A stretch of DNA of 64,000 bases from contig NZ_LMEH01000001.1 of the NCBI RefSeq assembly GCF_001425325.1, positions 1,702,688 to 1,766,687 on the forward strand, read 5' to 3'. A model generated the notes under the pieces. That model saw only the letters and a list, made by a program, of their open reading frames with translations, searched no databases and was not told the origin of the DNA. Shown here piece by piece: positions 9,128 through 18,022 of the stretch. The number at the start of each line of letters is the position of its first letter. The stretch's first letter is position 1. The stretch is from Leifsonia sp. Root1293. Its GTDB lineage: Bacteria > Actinomycetota > Actinomycetes > Actinomycetales > Microbacteriaceae. Position numbers and translations under genes: made by a program.

Positions 9128-10294
9128 ATGACTGACAAGACCACCAAGACGCTCACCTCCTCGGGTTTCTCCGTGTCGCAGGAAGCCCCCATCCAGACCG
9201 ACAACCCCGTCGCGACGCCGAAGTCCTCGCCGCCGGACATCCTGCGCTGCGCCTACATGGAACTCGTCGTGACCGACCTGGCCGCATCCCGCCAGTTCTA
9301 CGTCGACGTGCTCGGGCTGCACGTGACGGAGGAGGATTCCGATGCCGTCTACCTGCGCTCGACGGAGGAGTTCATCCACCACAACCTGGTGCTGCGTCAA
9401 GGCGCCATCGCGGCCGTCGCCGCGTTCTCCTACCGGGTGCGTGCAGCCGAAGACCTCGACAAGGCCGTCGCCTACTACACGGAGCTCGGCTGCCGGATCG
9501 AGCGCCGTGCCGAGGGCTTCACCAAGGGGATCGGCGATTCCGTCCGAGTCGAGGATCCGCTCGGCTTCCCGTACGAGTTCTTCTTCCAGACCGAACACGT
9601 CGAACGACTGTCCTGGCGCTACGACCTGCACACCCCCGGAGAGCTGGTGCGCCTCGACCACTTCAACCAGGTGACCCCAGACGTTCCCCGAGCAGTGAAG
9701 TTCATGCAGGACCTCGGCTTCCGCGTCACCGAAGACATCCAGGATGACGAAGGCACCGTCTACGCCGCGTGGATGCGTCGCAAGCCCACCGTGCACGACA
9801 CCGCCATGACCGGCGGCGACGGACCACGGATGCACCACGTCGCCTTCGCCACGCACGAGAAGCACAACATCCTCGCGATCTGCGACAAGCTCGGTGCCCT
9901 CCGCCGCTCGGACGCGATCGAACGCGGGCCAGGACGCCACGGAGTCTCCAACGCCTTCTACCTCTACCTTCGCGACCCGGACGGCCATCGGGTGGAGATC
10001 TACACGCAGGACTACTACACGGGCGATCCCGACAATCCGGTGATCACCTGGGACGTGCACGACAATCAGAGGCGCGACTGGTGGGGCAATCCCGTCGTTC
10101 CGTCGTGGTACACCGAGGCCTCGCTCGTGCTCGATCTCGACGGCAACCCGCAGCCCGTGGTGGCCCGCACCGATGCCTCCGAGATGGCCGTCACCATCGG
10201 AGCAGATGGCTTCTCCTACACCCGGCCCGACGAAGGCGAGGCGTCGATGCCGGAGTGGAAGCAGGGCGAATACAAGCTCGGGAATCAGCTCTGA
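9128..10294 (+). CDS. hpaD: homoprotocatechuate (3,4-dihydroxyphenylacetate) 2,3-dioxygenase
   Basis: A 388-residue extradiol dioxygenase of the two-domain VOC type. The metal triad is H178, H237 and E290. Acid-base and active-site residues fall at H223, H271 and Y280. These six positions equal those I recall for Brevibacterium fuscum HPCD (H155, H214, E267, H200, H248, Y257) plus a constant 23, which strongly supports both substrate and activity. It opens the catechol ring to CHMS. The ATG at 9128 is preceded by AAGGA. It sits between hpaE and hpaH. The metal (Fe or Mn) cannot be told from the sequence. Confidence 0.94.
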   Translation: MTDKTTKTLTSSGFSVSQEAPIQTDNPVATPKSSPPDILRCAYMELVVTDLAASRQFYVDVLGLHVTEEDSDAVYLRSTEEFIHHNLVLRQGAIAAVAAFSYRVRAAEDLDKAVAYYTELGCRIERRAEGFTKGIGDSVRVEDPLGFPYEFFFQTEHVERLSWRYDLHTPGELVRLDHFNQVTPDVPRAVKFMQDLGFRVTEDIQDDEGTVYAAWMRRKPTVHDTAMTGGDGPRMHHVAFATHEKHNILAICDKLGALRRSDAIERGPGRHGVSNAFYLYLRDPDGHRVEIYTQDYYTGDPDNPVITWDVHDNQRRDWWGNPVVPSWYTEASLVLDLDGNPQPVVARTDASEMAVTIGADGFSYTRPDEGEASMPEWKQGEYKLGNQL

Positions 10295-10327
10295 CCGCCG
10301 ATAACGTGATCACGAGAGGAGAATCGG

Positions 10328-11113
10328 ATGCTCCAGGCTGAAACCATCGCGTCGATCGCGGACGAGCTCGCCGAAGCCGACCGGACGAACCGCGTGATCC
10401 CACGAATCACCGCGCGGCATCCCGGGGCCACCATCGACGATTCCTACGCGATCCAGGCGATCTGGCGCGACAAGAACATCGCGGCCGGTCGCACGCTCGT
10501 CGGCCGGAAGATCGGCCTCACCTCGAAGGCGATGCAGGAGGCGACGGGGATCACCGAACCCGACTACGGCGTCATGTTCGACGACACGGTGCACCCCAGC
10601 GGTTCGGAGATCCCTGTCGACAGGTTCTCCAACGTGCGCGTCGAGGTCGAACTCGCGTTCGTGCTGAAGGCGCCCCTCGAAGGGCCGGACTGCACGCTCG
10701 AGGATGCGCTCGCGGCGATCGACTACGCCGTCCCGGCGCTGGAGGTGCTCAATTCGCACATCGAGCTCGAGGGCCGAACGATCATCGACACGATCGCTGA
10801 CAACGCCGCCTACGGTGCCATGGTGCTCGGCGATGTGCACAAGCGGCCCGACGAGATCGACCTGCGCTGGGTTCCCGCGCTTCTGTACCGCAATGGTGAG
10901 ATCACCGAGACGGGCGTCGCGGCCGGCGTGCTCGATCACCCGGCCACCGGTGTCGCGTGGCTCGCCAACAAGTTCCACCAGCACGGCACCAGACTCGAGG
11001 CCGGCGAGATCATCCTCGCCGGATCCTTCACGCGCCCGATGTGGGTTTCGCGTGGCGATGTCGTGCTCTGCGATTACGGACCGATGGGATCGATCACATG
11101 TCGCTTCGTCTGA
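10328..11113 (+). CDS. hpaH: 2-oxohept-4-ene-1,7-dioate hydratase
   Basis: A 261-residue member of the MhpD/HpaH/DmpH hydratase-decarboxylase family, which is usually about 260-270 residues. It contains EVELAFVLKAPLE and the LNSHIELEGRTIIDTIADN segment that carries metal-binding acidic residues. A strong GAGAGGAGAA ribosome site precedes the ATG. It should hydrate the dienoate formed after decarboxylation, giving the substrate for the aldolase encoded next, whose start overlaps its 3' end by 16 bases. Confidence 0.9.
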   Translation: MLQAETIASIADELAEADRTNRVIPRITARHPGATIDDSYAIQAIWRDKNIAAGRTLVGRKIGLTSKAMQEATGITEPDYGVMFDDTVHPSGSEIPVDRFSNVRVEVELAFVLKAPLEGPDCTLEDALAAIDYAVPALEVLNSHIELEGRTIIDTIADNAAYGAMVLGDVHKRPDEIDLRWVPALLYRNGEITETGVAAGVLDHPATGVAWLANKFHQHGTRLEAGEIILAGSFTRPMWVSRGDVVLCDYGPMGSITCRFV

Positions 11114-11898
11114 AGCCAACTCTCCGCCACGATCTCGCCGACGCATCGCGTCCGCTGGCCGGCATCTGGGTGTGTTCCGGGTCCCCGCTCGTGGCTGAGA
11201 TCTGCGCGGGTTCCGGGCTGGACTGGATGCTCATCGACATGGAGCATTCGCCGAACGGGCTCGAGTCGGTCCTCGCGCAACTGCAGGCCGTCGCGTCCTA
11301 CCCGATCACGCCGGTCGTGCGCGTGCCCATCGGCGACGTCGTCACCATCAAGCAGGTGCTCGACCTCGGCGCGCAGACCATCCTCGTGCCGATGGTGTCG
11401 ACGGCTGCCGAGGCGCGCGTACTTGTCGAAGCGGTGCAGTATCCGCCGCGGGGTAAGCGCGGTGTCGGTTCTGCGCTCGCACGCTCCGGCCGATGGAATC
11501 GGGTCGACGACTACCTCCAGAACGCCGAAGACCACGTGTCGCTCTTCGTCCAGATCGAGACGGCGGAGGGCGTCGACAACGCGGCGGACATCGCTGCGGT
11601 CGACGGCATCGACGGGGTGTTCGTCGGCCCATCGGATCTCGCCGCTTCGCTCGGATTGCTCGGTCACCAGACGCATCCAGACGTGGTCGGGTCGGTGCGT
11701 CTTGCCTTCGATTCGGTGCGAGCCGCGGGAAAGCCGGTGGGAGTCAATGCATTCGACCCGGCGGTCGCCGACGCGTACGCCGATGCGGGGGCGTCCTTCG
11801 TCCTGGTCGGCGCGGACGTCGCACTCCTCGCGCGCGGCTCCGAAGCACTCGCGACGCGCTGGGCCCTGGGTTCAGCAGATACGGACGCTTCCGGCTAG
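11098..11898 (+). CDS. hpaI: 4-hydroxy-2-oxoheptanedioate aldolase
   Basis: A 266-residue class II pyruvate-dependent aldolase of the HpcH/HpaI family. Catalytic base H50, substrate-binding R75, and metal ligands E154 and D180 match the E. coli HpaI set (H45, R70, E149, D175) with a constant offset of five. It cleaves 4-hydroxy-2-oxoheptanedioate to pyruvate and succinic semialdehyde, the last step of the pathway. The chosen ATG lies inside the end of hpaH, so translation is probably coupled. No succinate semialdehyde dehydrogenase is seen in the window. Confidence 0.92.
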   Translation: MSLRLKPTLRHDLADASRPLAGIWVCSGSPLVAEICAGSGLDWMLIDMEHSPNGLESVLAQLQAVASYPITPVVRVPIGDVVTIKQVLDLGAQTILVPMVSTAAEARVLVEAVQYPPRGKRGVGSALARSGRWNRVDDYLQNAEDHVSLFVQIETAEGVDNAADIAAVDGIDGVFVGPSDLAASLGLLGHQTHPDVVGSVRLAFDSVRAAGKPVGVNAFDPAVADAYADAGASFVLVGADVALLARGSEALATRWALGSADTDASG

Positions 11899-11959
11899 AC
11901 CGTCTTCGGCGACGCAGCTCACCCCCGCGTCTCCACAGGACAAGTGTTGGTGCGGCGCT

Positions 11960-12175
11960 CTACAGCGCGCTGAGCTCGTCGCGCAGCCGCTGCTTGGTGG
12001 CATCGTCGACCCGACCGCCGGCAGCGCTCAGCGCCGCGTCGAGGCTCATCCCCCGGGCAAGTCCGATCATCGGGTTGGATGACACGCCTGGCGCGATGCG
12101 TTCCAGAATCGCAACCGCATCCGGATCATCCAGCAAGGTGCCGACCTTCACGGTGGAGACGTCGTATCTGCTCAT
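11960..12175 (-). CDS. small helical protein of unknown function
   Basis: A 71-residue soluble protein, probably helical, with the core 'PMIGLARGMSLDAALSAAGG'. A GAAGGAG ribosome site stands correctly before the ATG, and the codon use fits the neighbours, so it is probably real. I recall similar short segments at the C-termini of some actinobacterial enzymes, but cannot name the family. It is convergent with hpaI and stands alone. Confidence 0.65.
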   Translation of the reverse strand: MSRYDVSTVKVGTLLDDPDAVAILERIAPGVSSNPMIGLARGMSLDAALSAAGGRVDDATKQRLRDELSAL

Positions 12176-12293
12176 GGTGCTCCTTCATCTCGGTCTCCAT
12201 CGTCGCACACGGCTGCTGGTCGTGATCGTGCTGACGATGGTCACGCCCGACGTCATGGGACGAGACCGGTGATGAGGGCTGCTCGCCGCTCCG

Positions 12294-12779
12294 CTAGCGG
12301 GCGCTGAGTTCGCGTTCGTAGTAGATCGTGGAGTCGGTTCGGCGTGATTCCGAGAGGCCGGCCTTCTCGAGGACGCGCTGCGACTCGGTGTTGGCGATCG
12401 TCGTATCCGCCCTGGCACGGCTGGCACCATTCGCGCCTGCGAAAACAAGCGCGGCTTGAACCGCTTCCGTCGCCAGTCCGGCACCGCGAGCAGCCGGGAC
12501 GAGCCCGTAGCCGAACTCGACGCATCCGTCGGCATCGGGCGGACCGAAGAACCCGAATCCTCCGACGGCCAGACCATCGGAGTTCCGGCGGATGAGGTAC
12601 ATGGTGAAGCCGGAGGCATCGGCCGGCGATGCGGCCAGATTGCGTAGCGGCCCCAGCTCATCAGCCAAGGGATACTCCGGGTGCCAGGCATCGCCCGGCC
12701 GTTCATCACGGGCGAGGATCCGGCGAGCGAGTGACGGAGTCAGTGGCTCCATGGAGATTCGTTCGGAGGTGATCGACAT
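12294..12779 (-). CDS. GNAT N-acetyltransferase (RimJ/RimL-like)
   Basis: A 161-residue acetyltransferase fold. The acetyl-CoA binding motif A is seen as 'LVPAARGAGLATEAVQAAL', preceded by the 'VEFGYGLVP' strand and followed by 'NTESQRVLEKAGL', the usual motif B of the RimJ/RimL branch. The acceptor substrate cannot be predicted. It is followed on the same strand, with unrelated spacing, by the small gene at 11960, and lies 36 bases downstream of the MFS gene, so it may share that transcript. Confidence 0.85.
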   Translation of the reverse strand: MSITSERISMEPLTPSLARRILARDERPGDAWHPEYPLADELGPLRNLAASPADASGFTMYLIRRNSDGLAVGGFGFFGPPDADGCVEFGYGLVPAARGAGLATEAVQAALVFAGANGASRARADTTIANTESQRVLEKAGLSESRRTDSTIYYERELSAR

Positions 12780-12815
12780 CGATATCCAGTATCTCGCGTG
12801 GTGCCGAGGTGGATG

Positions 12816-14027
12816 TCACCCGTGGTCGGGCGCGGGTGGGAACGCTCTCCGCGCAACCCAGACGACGACCACTCCGGCCACGACCAGGGCAGCGCCGAGA
12901 TAGGGCAACCACTCGATTCCTGCGCTCGCCAACACCACCGCGCCGAGCGCTGCTCCCCCGCCGATGCCGAGGTTCGCTGTCGTGTTGACGAGCGCGCCGA
13001 TGATGTCGGGTGTCGCTCCGCGTGTTCGGATCGCCGCTGTCTGGAAACTCGAGGCCACAGCGCCGAACCCGGCACCCCACAGCGCAGTCGCTGCAAGCAC
13101 CCCGATCAGGCTGGGGAAGGCGAGCCCGAGCGCCACGAGCCCGACGGCCATCGCCACGAGAACGACGATCAGGCTCGACCGTGGCCGACGGTCCAGTGTG
13201 ATTCCGGCGTACCAGGTGCCGAGCAGACCGAGACCACCCAGCACCAACAGCACCGGTCCGATCCCTGCCGCCGACAGGCCTGCGGCGAGCAGGATCACGG
13301 CGACGTAGGTGTAGACGGTGTACTGACCCAGATAGACGAGCGCATTCGTCACGGAGACTGCGGCGAGCCGCCCTCGTCGGGTGCGCCGCTCCGGGTCGTC
13401 TCGATCTGCAGCGGGAGCGATGGAGACGGCAGGCAACAGCAGGATCACGAGGATGAGGGCGACCAGGCAGCCGACAGCGAGAACTCCGAAGGCGACGCGC
13501 CATCCGACGGCCGTGCCGAGCGCGGTCGACAGTGGCACCCCGAGGACGAACCCGGCCGATGCCCCGGCGGTGACGAGAGCGAGAGCGCGGCCCGTGTACT
13601 CGGGGCGCACGAGCCGAGAGCCGTAGGCGATGCTCAGCGAGAAGAACAGCGCGTGCGCGACACCGCCCAGGGCTCGTCCCGCCGCGACCACCGCGAACGA
13701 TGGAGCCAGCGCCACGACGAGGTTGCCTGCGACGTACGCTGCGAGCGTTCCGATCAGGAGCATCTTGCGCGGCATCCGTCGGGTCCACAAGGTCAGCGGC
13801 ACGGCGAGCGCGGCGACCATGAAGGCGTAGACGGTGACCAGCAACCCGGCGATCGACTCAGTGACACCGAGGTCCCTGCCCATCGCCGGCAATACCCCGA
13901 CCGGGAGCATCTCGGTCGTGATGGCGAAGAAGGTGGCGATCGTGAGGGCGACGATGCCACCGGCTGCGTCGCGCACGGTGCCCGGATCCCGGCTGCGGCT
14001 GATGTCTCGGTCCGGGACGACTCTCAT
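12816..14027 (-). CDS. MFS exporter, DHA1 family
   Basis: A 403-residue, 12-helix transporter. Helix 1 carries 'TEMLPVGVLPAMGRDLGV', the signature of the DHA1 drug/arabinose efflux group (AraJ/Cmx-like), and the 2-3 loop carries TRRMPRKM in the place of motif A. Probably a proton-driven efflux pump for small hydrophobic or sugar-like compounds. The N-terminus has about 20 soluble residues. No regulator is adjacent, and no sigma site of the kind found farther on stands in front of it. Confidence 0.85.
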   Translation of the reverse strand: MRVVPDRDISRSRDPGTVRDAAGGIVALTIATFFAITTEMLPVGVLPAMGRDLGVTESIAGLLVTVYAFMVAALAVPLTLWTRRMPRKMLLIGTLAAYVAGNLVVALAPSFAVVAAGRALGGVAHALFFSLSIAYGSRLVRPEYTGRALALVTAGASAGFVLGVPLSTALGTAVGWRVAFGVLAVGCLVALILVILLLPAVSIAPAADRDDPERRTRRGRLAAVSVTNALVYLGQYTVYTYVAVILLAAGLSAAGIGPVLLVLGGLGLLGTWYAGITLDRRPRSSLIVVLVAMAVGLVALGLAFPSLIGVLAATALWGAGFGAVASSFQTAAIRTRGATPDIIGALVNTTANLGIGGGAALGAVVLASAGIEWLPYLGAALVVAGVVVVWVARRAFPPAPDHG

Positions 14028-14140
14028 AGGGCGAGGCTACCGGGAAGCCGGAGCGACGTTCTCGGTCGATTGCCGACGGCGACCCGGCGAGTGGCCGGCC
14101 AGCTCCAGACACTCGACCGGGCCGAGCGAGCCGGAGAAGG

Positions 14141-14890
14141 TCAGGTCCGGGCGATCGTCGCAAGCCAGTCACCGTACGTCTCGGTACCAAGATCGGCCCC
14201 GGGCCCGGCGGTGAGCGTTCCGTCGCGCATTGCCTTGCCGAAGCCGCCCGGCAGTGGCACTTCGACGATCGGCCCGGTCGCGTGCGTCGCGACTGCATAC
14301 GCCTTGACCATGTCCACCATGCGCAGGACTTCCGGGCCGGCGAGATCAGCGGGGCGCCCGATGATGTGTTCTTCCGCTTGGGTGACGAGGCGTTCGGCGA
14401 CCTCCCGGGCGGCGATGGGCTGAGAGAGCATCTTCGGGACGAGATTGATGGGACCCAGCGTGATCTGGCCGTAGAGCTGCTGTGCGAACTCGTGGAACTG
14501 GGTCGCACGCTGAATGGTCCACGGGATCCGGCTTTCGCTCACCAGCTGCTCTTGCAACTCTTTGCCCGCGTAGTAGCCGAACGGTGCCTTGTCGCTGCCG
14601 ACGATCGACAGGGCGATGTGATGGCGAACGCCGGCATCCTCCTCACCCTTGAGAAGGTTCCTTGTGACATCACCGAAGAATGTTCGGGACCGCTTCTCGG
14701 ATTGGGTGGCGATGGAGGCGACGTCGATGACGGTCTCGGTTCCGGCGAGAGCCTCAGGAAGTCCGTGCCCTGTCGTCAGGTCCATCCCTGTCGAGCGGGA
14801 CAGCACCACAACGTCGTGGCCTCGCGCACGTGCGATGTCCGCAACGTGTCGTCCGACGGCTCCGGTTCCCCCGGCAACGGCGATTCTCAT
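14141..14890 (-). CDS. NmrA-like NAD(P)-binding protein (atypical SDR)
   Basis: A 249-residue Rossmann protein starting MRIAVAGGTGAVGRH, the GxxGxxG dinucleotide motif of atypical short-chain dehydrogenases. It lacks a clear YxxxK catalytic pair, as do NmrA-like sensors and quinone-reductase-like members; a YYAGKE element is present near residue 117. The ATG at 14890 with AAAGG before it is preferred to a longer frame that would overlap qcrB. It follows the cytochrome b gene by 55 bases and is probably the third gene of the NDH-2 operon. NAD(P)-dependent oxidoreductases or epimerases are common partners of ECF41 sigma factors. Confidence 0.8.
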   Translation of the reverse strand: MRIAVAGGTGAVGRHVADIARARGHDVVVLSRSTGMDLTTGHGLPEALAGTETVIDVASIATQSEKRSRTFFGDVTRNLLKGEEDAGVRHHIALSIVGSDKAPFGYYAGKELQEQLVSESRIPWTIQRATQFHEFAQQLYGQITLGPINLVPKMLSQPIAAREVAERLVTQAEEHIIGRPADLAGPEVLRMVDMVKAYAVATHATGPIVEVPLPGGFGKAMRDGTLTAGPGADLGTETYGDWLATIART

Positions 14891-14945
14891 GCGTTGAACC
14901 TTTCGTGATGGGTGTGATGGCTCGGCAGGCGCTGAATCGGCGCAG

Positions 14946-16598
14946 TCATGCCGCCTCAACACTCCGAGTAGTCGCCTCCTGGGCGGATGCTCCGATGACG
15001 ACGTCGTCACTCGTTCGGTCATGCTCGCTCGGAACAATGGGCGCGAGCGCATCCGCGAAGAAGAAGCGCGAGAGGCGAGCCCGCAGTCTGTTCGCCGGCC
15101 GGACGCGGCCTCGTTCATCGGGTCGAGCCCGATATGGGGTCGAAGCGCTGCTGCTCACGAGGATCCATCGTTCGTAGATGTCGACAGGCTGGTGGGTCTC
15201 GATGTACTCCCCGCCTGGGAGTCGTACGATCCGTCCCGTTTCGAATCCGTGCAGGAGCACCTCGCGATCCTTCTTCTGCAAGGCGAGGCAGACGCGTCTG
15301 GTCACGACGAAGCCGAGGATCGGTCCCACCAGGACCACCACTTGGAACACGTGGACGACGTCCTCGAGGCGGAGCCGGAAGAGGCTGGCGGCGATGTCGG
15401 CGCTGCCCGCTCCCCAGAGAGCTCCGAAGAACACGATTCCGGCGACACCGATTCCGGTACGACTCGGAGTGTTTCTGGGTCGGTCGAGCAGGTTGCGGTC
15501 GCGGCTGTCTCCCGAGACCCATTCCTCCAGGAACGGGTACGCCGCGATCACCAGAAGGAAGAGGCTGACGACGGCCAGTGGGACCAGGATTGCGAGCGTC
15601 CACGTGCGTCCGAGCCACTCGAGCTCCCAGCCCGGCGGCACGAGACGCAGGGCGCCGTCGAGGAAGCCGGTGTACCAATCGGGTTGGCTGCCGGCCGAGG
15701 CGTCTCCCGGCGATGATGGACCGTACAGCCACGATGGGCTGATCGTCACCGTCGCAGACACGAGAACGAGGATGCCGGTGGCGATCGCGAAGAGTCCGAA
15801 GGCTCGTGTGGCGGCTGCAGGCAGAAGGGTGATGCCCACTACGTTGTTCTCCGTTCGTCCCGGACCAGCGAATTGGGCTGGTCTGCGCAACCACGCGACC
15901 CGGATCCGTGCGGCAAGGAGGACGATCAGAGCGGCTGGTACCACCGCGACATGGATGGGGTACAGGCGCTCGATCACTGTCCCCGGGAACTCGCCTCCGA
16001 AGAGAATCGATGCGAGGGACGTCCCGACGACGGGTATGCCGAGCACGATGCCTTCGACGATGCGAAGCCCGGTCCCGGAGAGCAGGTCGTCCGGGAGGGC
16101 GTAGCCGCTCCATCCTCCGGCGAGCGCGACGATGAGAATCAGGAACAGGAGCACCCACCCGAGCCGTCGGGGACGGCGGAAACCACCGGTGAAGAACGTG
16201 GTGAGCAACTGCAGGATCACAGTTGCCGGCAGGAGGAGCGCCGCCCAGTGATGCGCTTGGCGCATGAGCATTCCGCCTTGGACCTCGAATGAGATGTTCA
16301 TGGTGGACCGCAGTGCCGTGGACATCGTCGCGCCATCGAGTGGGGCGTACGGTCCGGTGTAGATGACAGGATCGCTGGACGGTTCGTACAGGAAGGTCAG
16401 GAAGACACCGGTCACGAAGATGACGACGACGCAGGCCATCGAGACCACACCGAACATGTTCGTCCAGTGCAGTGGAACACGACGGCGGCGCAGTTCGCCG
16501 ACGAAGGAGCTCAGCCTGCCGCCCAGCGACGTCGTCGCGAGCCGGTGCGCTGCTCGATCGGTGAAGGGCTGCCTCGGCGCACGCCGGTCAACGGGCAT
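14946..16598 (-). CDS. orphan cytochrome b, QcrB paralogue lacking two heme-ligand histidines
   Basis: A 550-residue cytochrome b of the actinobacterial QcrB type with the family's full length. GYALPDDLLSGTGLR, the PDWY Qo motif and the GPGRTENNVVG loop are all present. Numbered from ATG 16598, H116 (in MRQAHHWAALL) and H216 (in YPIHV) keep the first histidine of helices B and D. The second histidine of each pair is replaced, by Q130 (codon 16209-16211) and R231 (codon 15906-15908). Those two normally hold the high-potential heme bH. No qcrA or qcrC is nearby. It overlaps the NDH-2 gene end by 11 bases; a GTG at 16637 is an alternative start. Probably a diverged membrane quinol-interacting protein, not the housekeeping bc1 subunit. 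Confidence 0.85.
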   Translation of the reverse strand: MPVDRRAPRQPFTDRAAHRLATTSLGGRLSSFVGELRRRRVPLHWTNMFGVVSMACVVVIFVTGVFLTFLYEPSSDPVIYTGPYAPLDGATMSTALRSTMNISFEVQGGMLMRQAHHWAALLLPATVILQLLTTFFTGGFRRPRRLGWVLLFLILIVALAGGWSGYALPDDLLSGTGLRIVEGIVLGIPVVGTSLASILFGGEFPGTVIERLYPIHVAVVPAALIVLLAARIRVAWLRRPAQFAGPGRTENNVVGITLLPAAATRAFGLFAIATGILVLVSATVTISPSWLYGPSSPGDASAGSQPDWYTGFLDGALRLVPPGWELEWLGRTWTLAILVPLAVVSLFLLVIAAYPFLEEWVSGDSRDRNLLDRPRNTPSRTGIGVAGIVFFGALWGAGSADIAASLFRLRLEDVVHVFQVVVLVGPILGFVVTRRVCLALQKKDREVLLHGFETGRIVRLPGGEYIETHQPVDIYERWILVSSSASTPYRARPDERGRVRPANRLRARLSRFFFADALAPIVPSEHDRTSDDVVIGASAQEATTRSVEAA

Positions 16599-17940
16599 CG
16601 AGAGTTCCGACCCGCGGTATCGAGATCGTCGGAACACCGCCGCGCACGAATGCTTCCCGGGGATGTTGAACCGAGAGCAAGGAGACGATGTCGCGTCCGA
16701 ACAAGAATGCCGAGAACCAGACGAGCAGTACCCGGACTTTGCGTTCCCACGTCGGCACCGCCAGTACGTGGTAGCCGCGGTGCATGAGCCAGGCGAGCAG
16801 ACCGGTCACAGTGATGTTCCGGTATTGGAAGATCCCTCGGCCGATCCCCAGGGTCGCCACGACACCCAGACTGTGGTGGACGTAGTTCTGAGTGGACCCT
16901 CCGTGGATGCTGGCCGCGATGTTCTTGGCGAGGTGCTTGCCCTGCCTCACCGCGTGCTGCGCGTTGGGTACCGTTCGTGCGCCGGGCACCGGCGAAGCGA
17001 GATCGGGAACTGCCGCGTCGTCCCCGGCGGCCCAGGCGTCTGCGACCGGTTCGTCGTCGGTTCCGACGCGGAGGTCGGCGCGAACGATCACAGAGCCGCG
17101 TGCGTCGATCGGAAGGTCGGTGTGCTTCGCCACGATCGGGTTGGCCGCGTTTCCGGCCGTCCAGACGACGAGGTGCGAGTCGAATCGTTCCCCGGTCGAC
17201 AGGATGACATGACCGCCATCGACGGACAACAGTTCGCTGCTGAGGTGCACGTGCGCCCCGCGTTCCTCGAGAGAGCGGACGACCCATGCTCCTGCCTTGT
17301 CTGTGACTTCGGGAAGGATGCGGTCAGTGGCCTGTACGAGATGGAACCCGATCTCCGAGAAACTCACCTCTGGATATGACTTCAGCAGAGCGGTCGCGAG
17401 CGAGAGCAGTTCCGCGAATGCTTCGACACCGGAGAACCCGCCGCCTACGACGGTGACCGTCAGAAGGCGGGACCGTTCTGCACCGACGGGCAGGGTGGAT
17501 GCGCGGTCGAACGCCGTCAGAAGGCGGTCGCGAATCGCGACGGCCTCCTCGACGTGTTTCAGCCCGATCGCCTCGTCACTCAGTCCAGGGATCGGGAACT
17601 TGCGAGTGACGGCGCCGGCCGTCACAACGATGATGTCGTAGCCGACAGAGAACTCCGGTCCGTCCTTCGGCGCAACGACGACCGTCTTGGTCGCATGGTC
17701 GATTCGGATGACGGTCGCAGAGATGAGCTTCGTCCGCCGCAGATGACTCCTCAGCGAAACTGCCGCATGGCGGGCTTCGATGGATCCCGCCGCGACTTCG
17801 GGCAGGAACGGTTGGTACGTCATGTAGGGGCGGGGATCGACGATCGTGATCTCCGCCTCGTCACGGCGGAGCTTCTTCTCCAGCTTCCACGCCGTGTAGA
17901 ACCCGGCGTAACCTCCGCCGACTATCAGGATCTTCCGCAC
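16588..17940 (-). CDS. type II NADH dehydrogenase (NDH-2)
   Basis: A 450-residue peripheral membrane flavoprotein with FAD motif GGGYAGF at the N-terminus and NAD motif TVVGGGFSGVEAFAEL near the middle. It also has the AWAAGDDAAV segment typical of the pyridine nucleotide-disulphide family, and a C-terminal amphipathic region 'VLLVWFSAFLFGRDIV' for membrane binding. It passes electrons from NADH to quinone without proton pumping. The GTG at 17940 is preferred because GAGAGGAG lies six bases before it; GTG 17958 is possible. A sigma-type site lies just upstream, and the cytochrome b gene overlaps its end. Confidence 0.9.
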   Translation of the reverse strand: MRKILIVGGGYAGFYTAWKLEKKLRRDEAEITIVDPRPYMTYQPFLPEVAAGSIEARHAAVSLRSHLRRTKLISATVIRIDHATKTVVVAPKDGPEFSVGYDIIVVTAGAVTRKFPIPGLSDEAIGLKHVEEAVAIRDRLLTAFDRASTLPVGAERSRLLTVTVVGGGFSGVEAFAELLSLATALLKSYPEVSFSEIGFHLVQATDRILPEVTDKAGAWVVRSLEERGAHVHLSSELLSVDGGHVILSTGERFDSHLVVWTAGNAANPIVAKHTDLPIDARGSVIVRADLRVGTDDEPVADAWAAGDDAAVPDLASPVPGARTVPNAQHAVRQGKHLAKNIAASIHGGSTQNYVHHSLGVVATLGIGRGIFQYRNITVTGLLAWLMHRGYHVLAVPTWERKVRVLLVWFSAFLFGRDIVSLLSVQHPREAFVRGGVPTISIPRVGTLDAR

Positions 17941-17965
17941 AATCGTCTCCTCTCTCACTGGTTAA

Positions 17966-17992
17966 GACCGGATAGCCATCGAGAATGTGACG
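17966..17992 (-). promoter_or_regulatory. ECF41-type promoter site upstream of NDH-2 operon
   Basis: Read on the minus strand: CGTCACA, 16 bases, GGTC. The GGTC end lies 25 bases before the chosen GTG of the NADH dehydrogenase gene. It matches the ECF41 pattern TGTCACA-N16-CGTC that I recall from the literature, with GGTC at the -10 position as in the other sites of this window. Confidence 0.75.
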
Positions 17993-18022
17993 CTGAGCCC
18001 CGTTCGCGGCGCTGCCCGGCTG

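Noticed and set aside
8045-10060. 671-codon open frame on the minus strand
   Set aside because: It lies opposite hpaE and hpaD, which keep all catalytic residues. The product is a low-complexity Val/Gly/Asp/Glu mix, a shadow of high-GC coding DNA.
12798-14423. 541-codon plus-strand open frame
   Set aside because: It is antisense to the MFS exporter and NmrA-like genes, and is Asp/Arg/Gly-rich with no domain.
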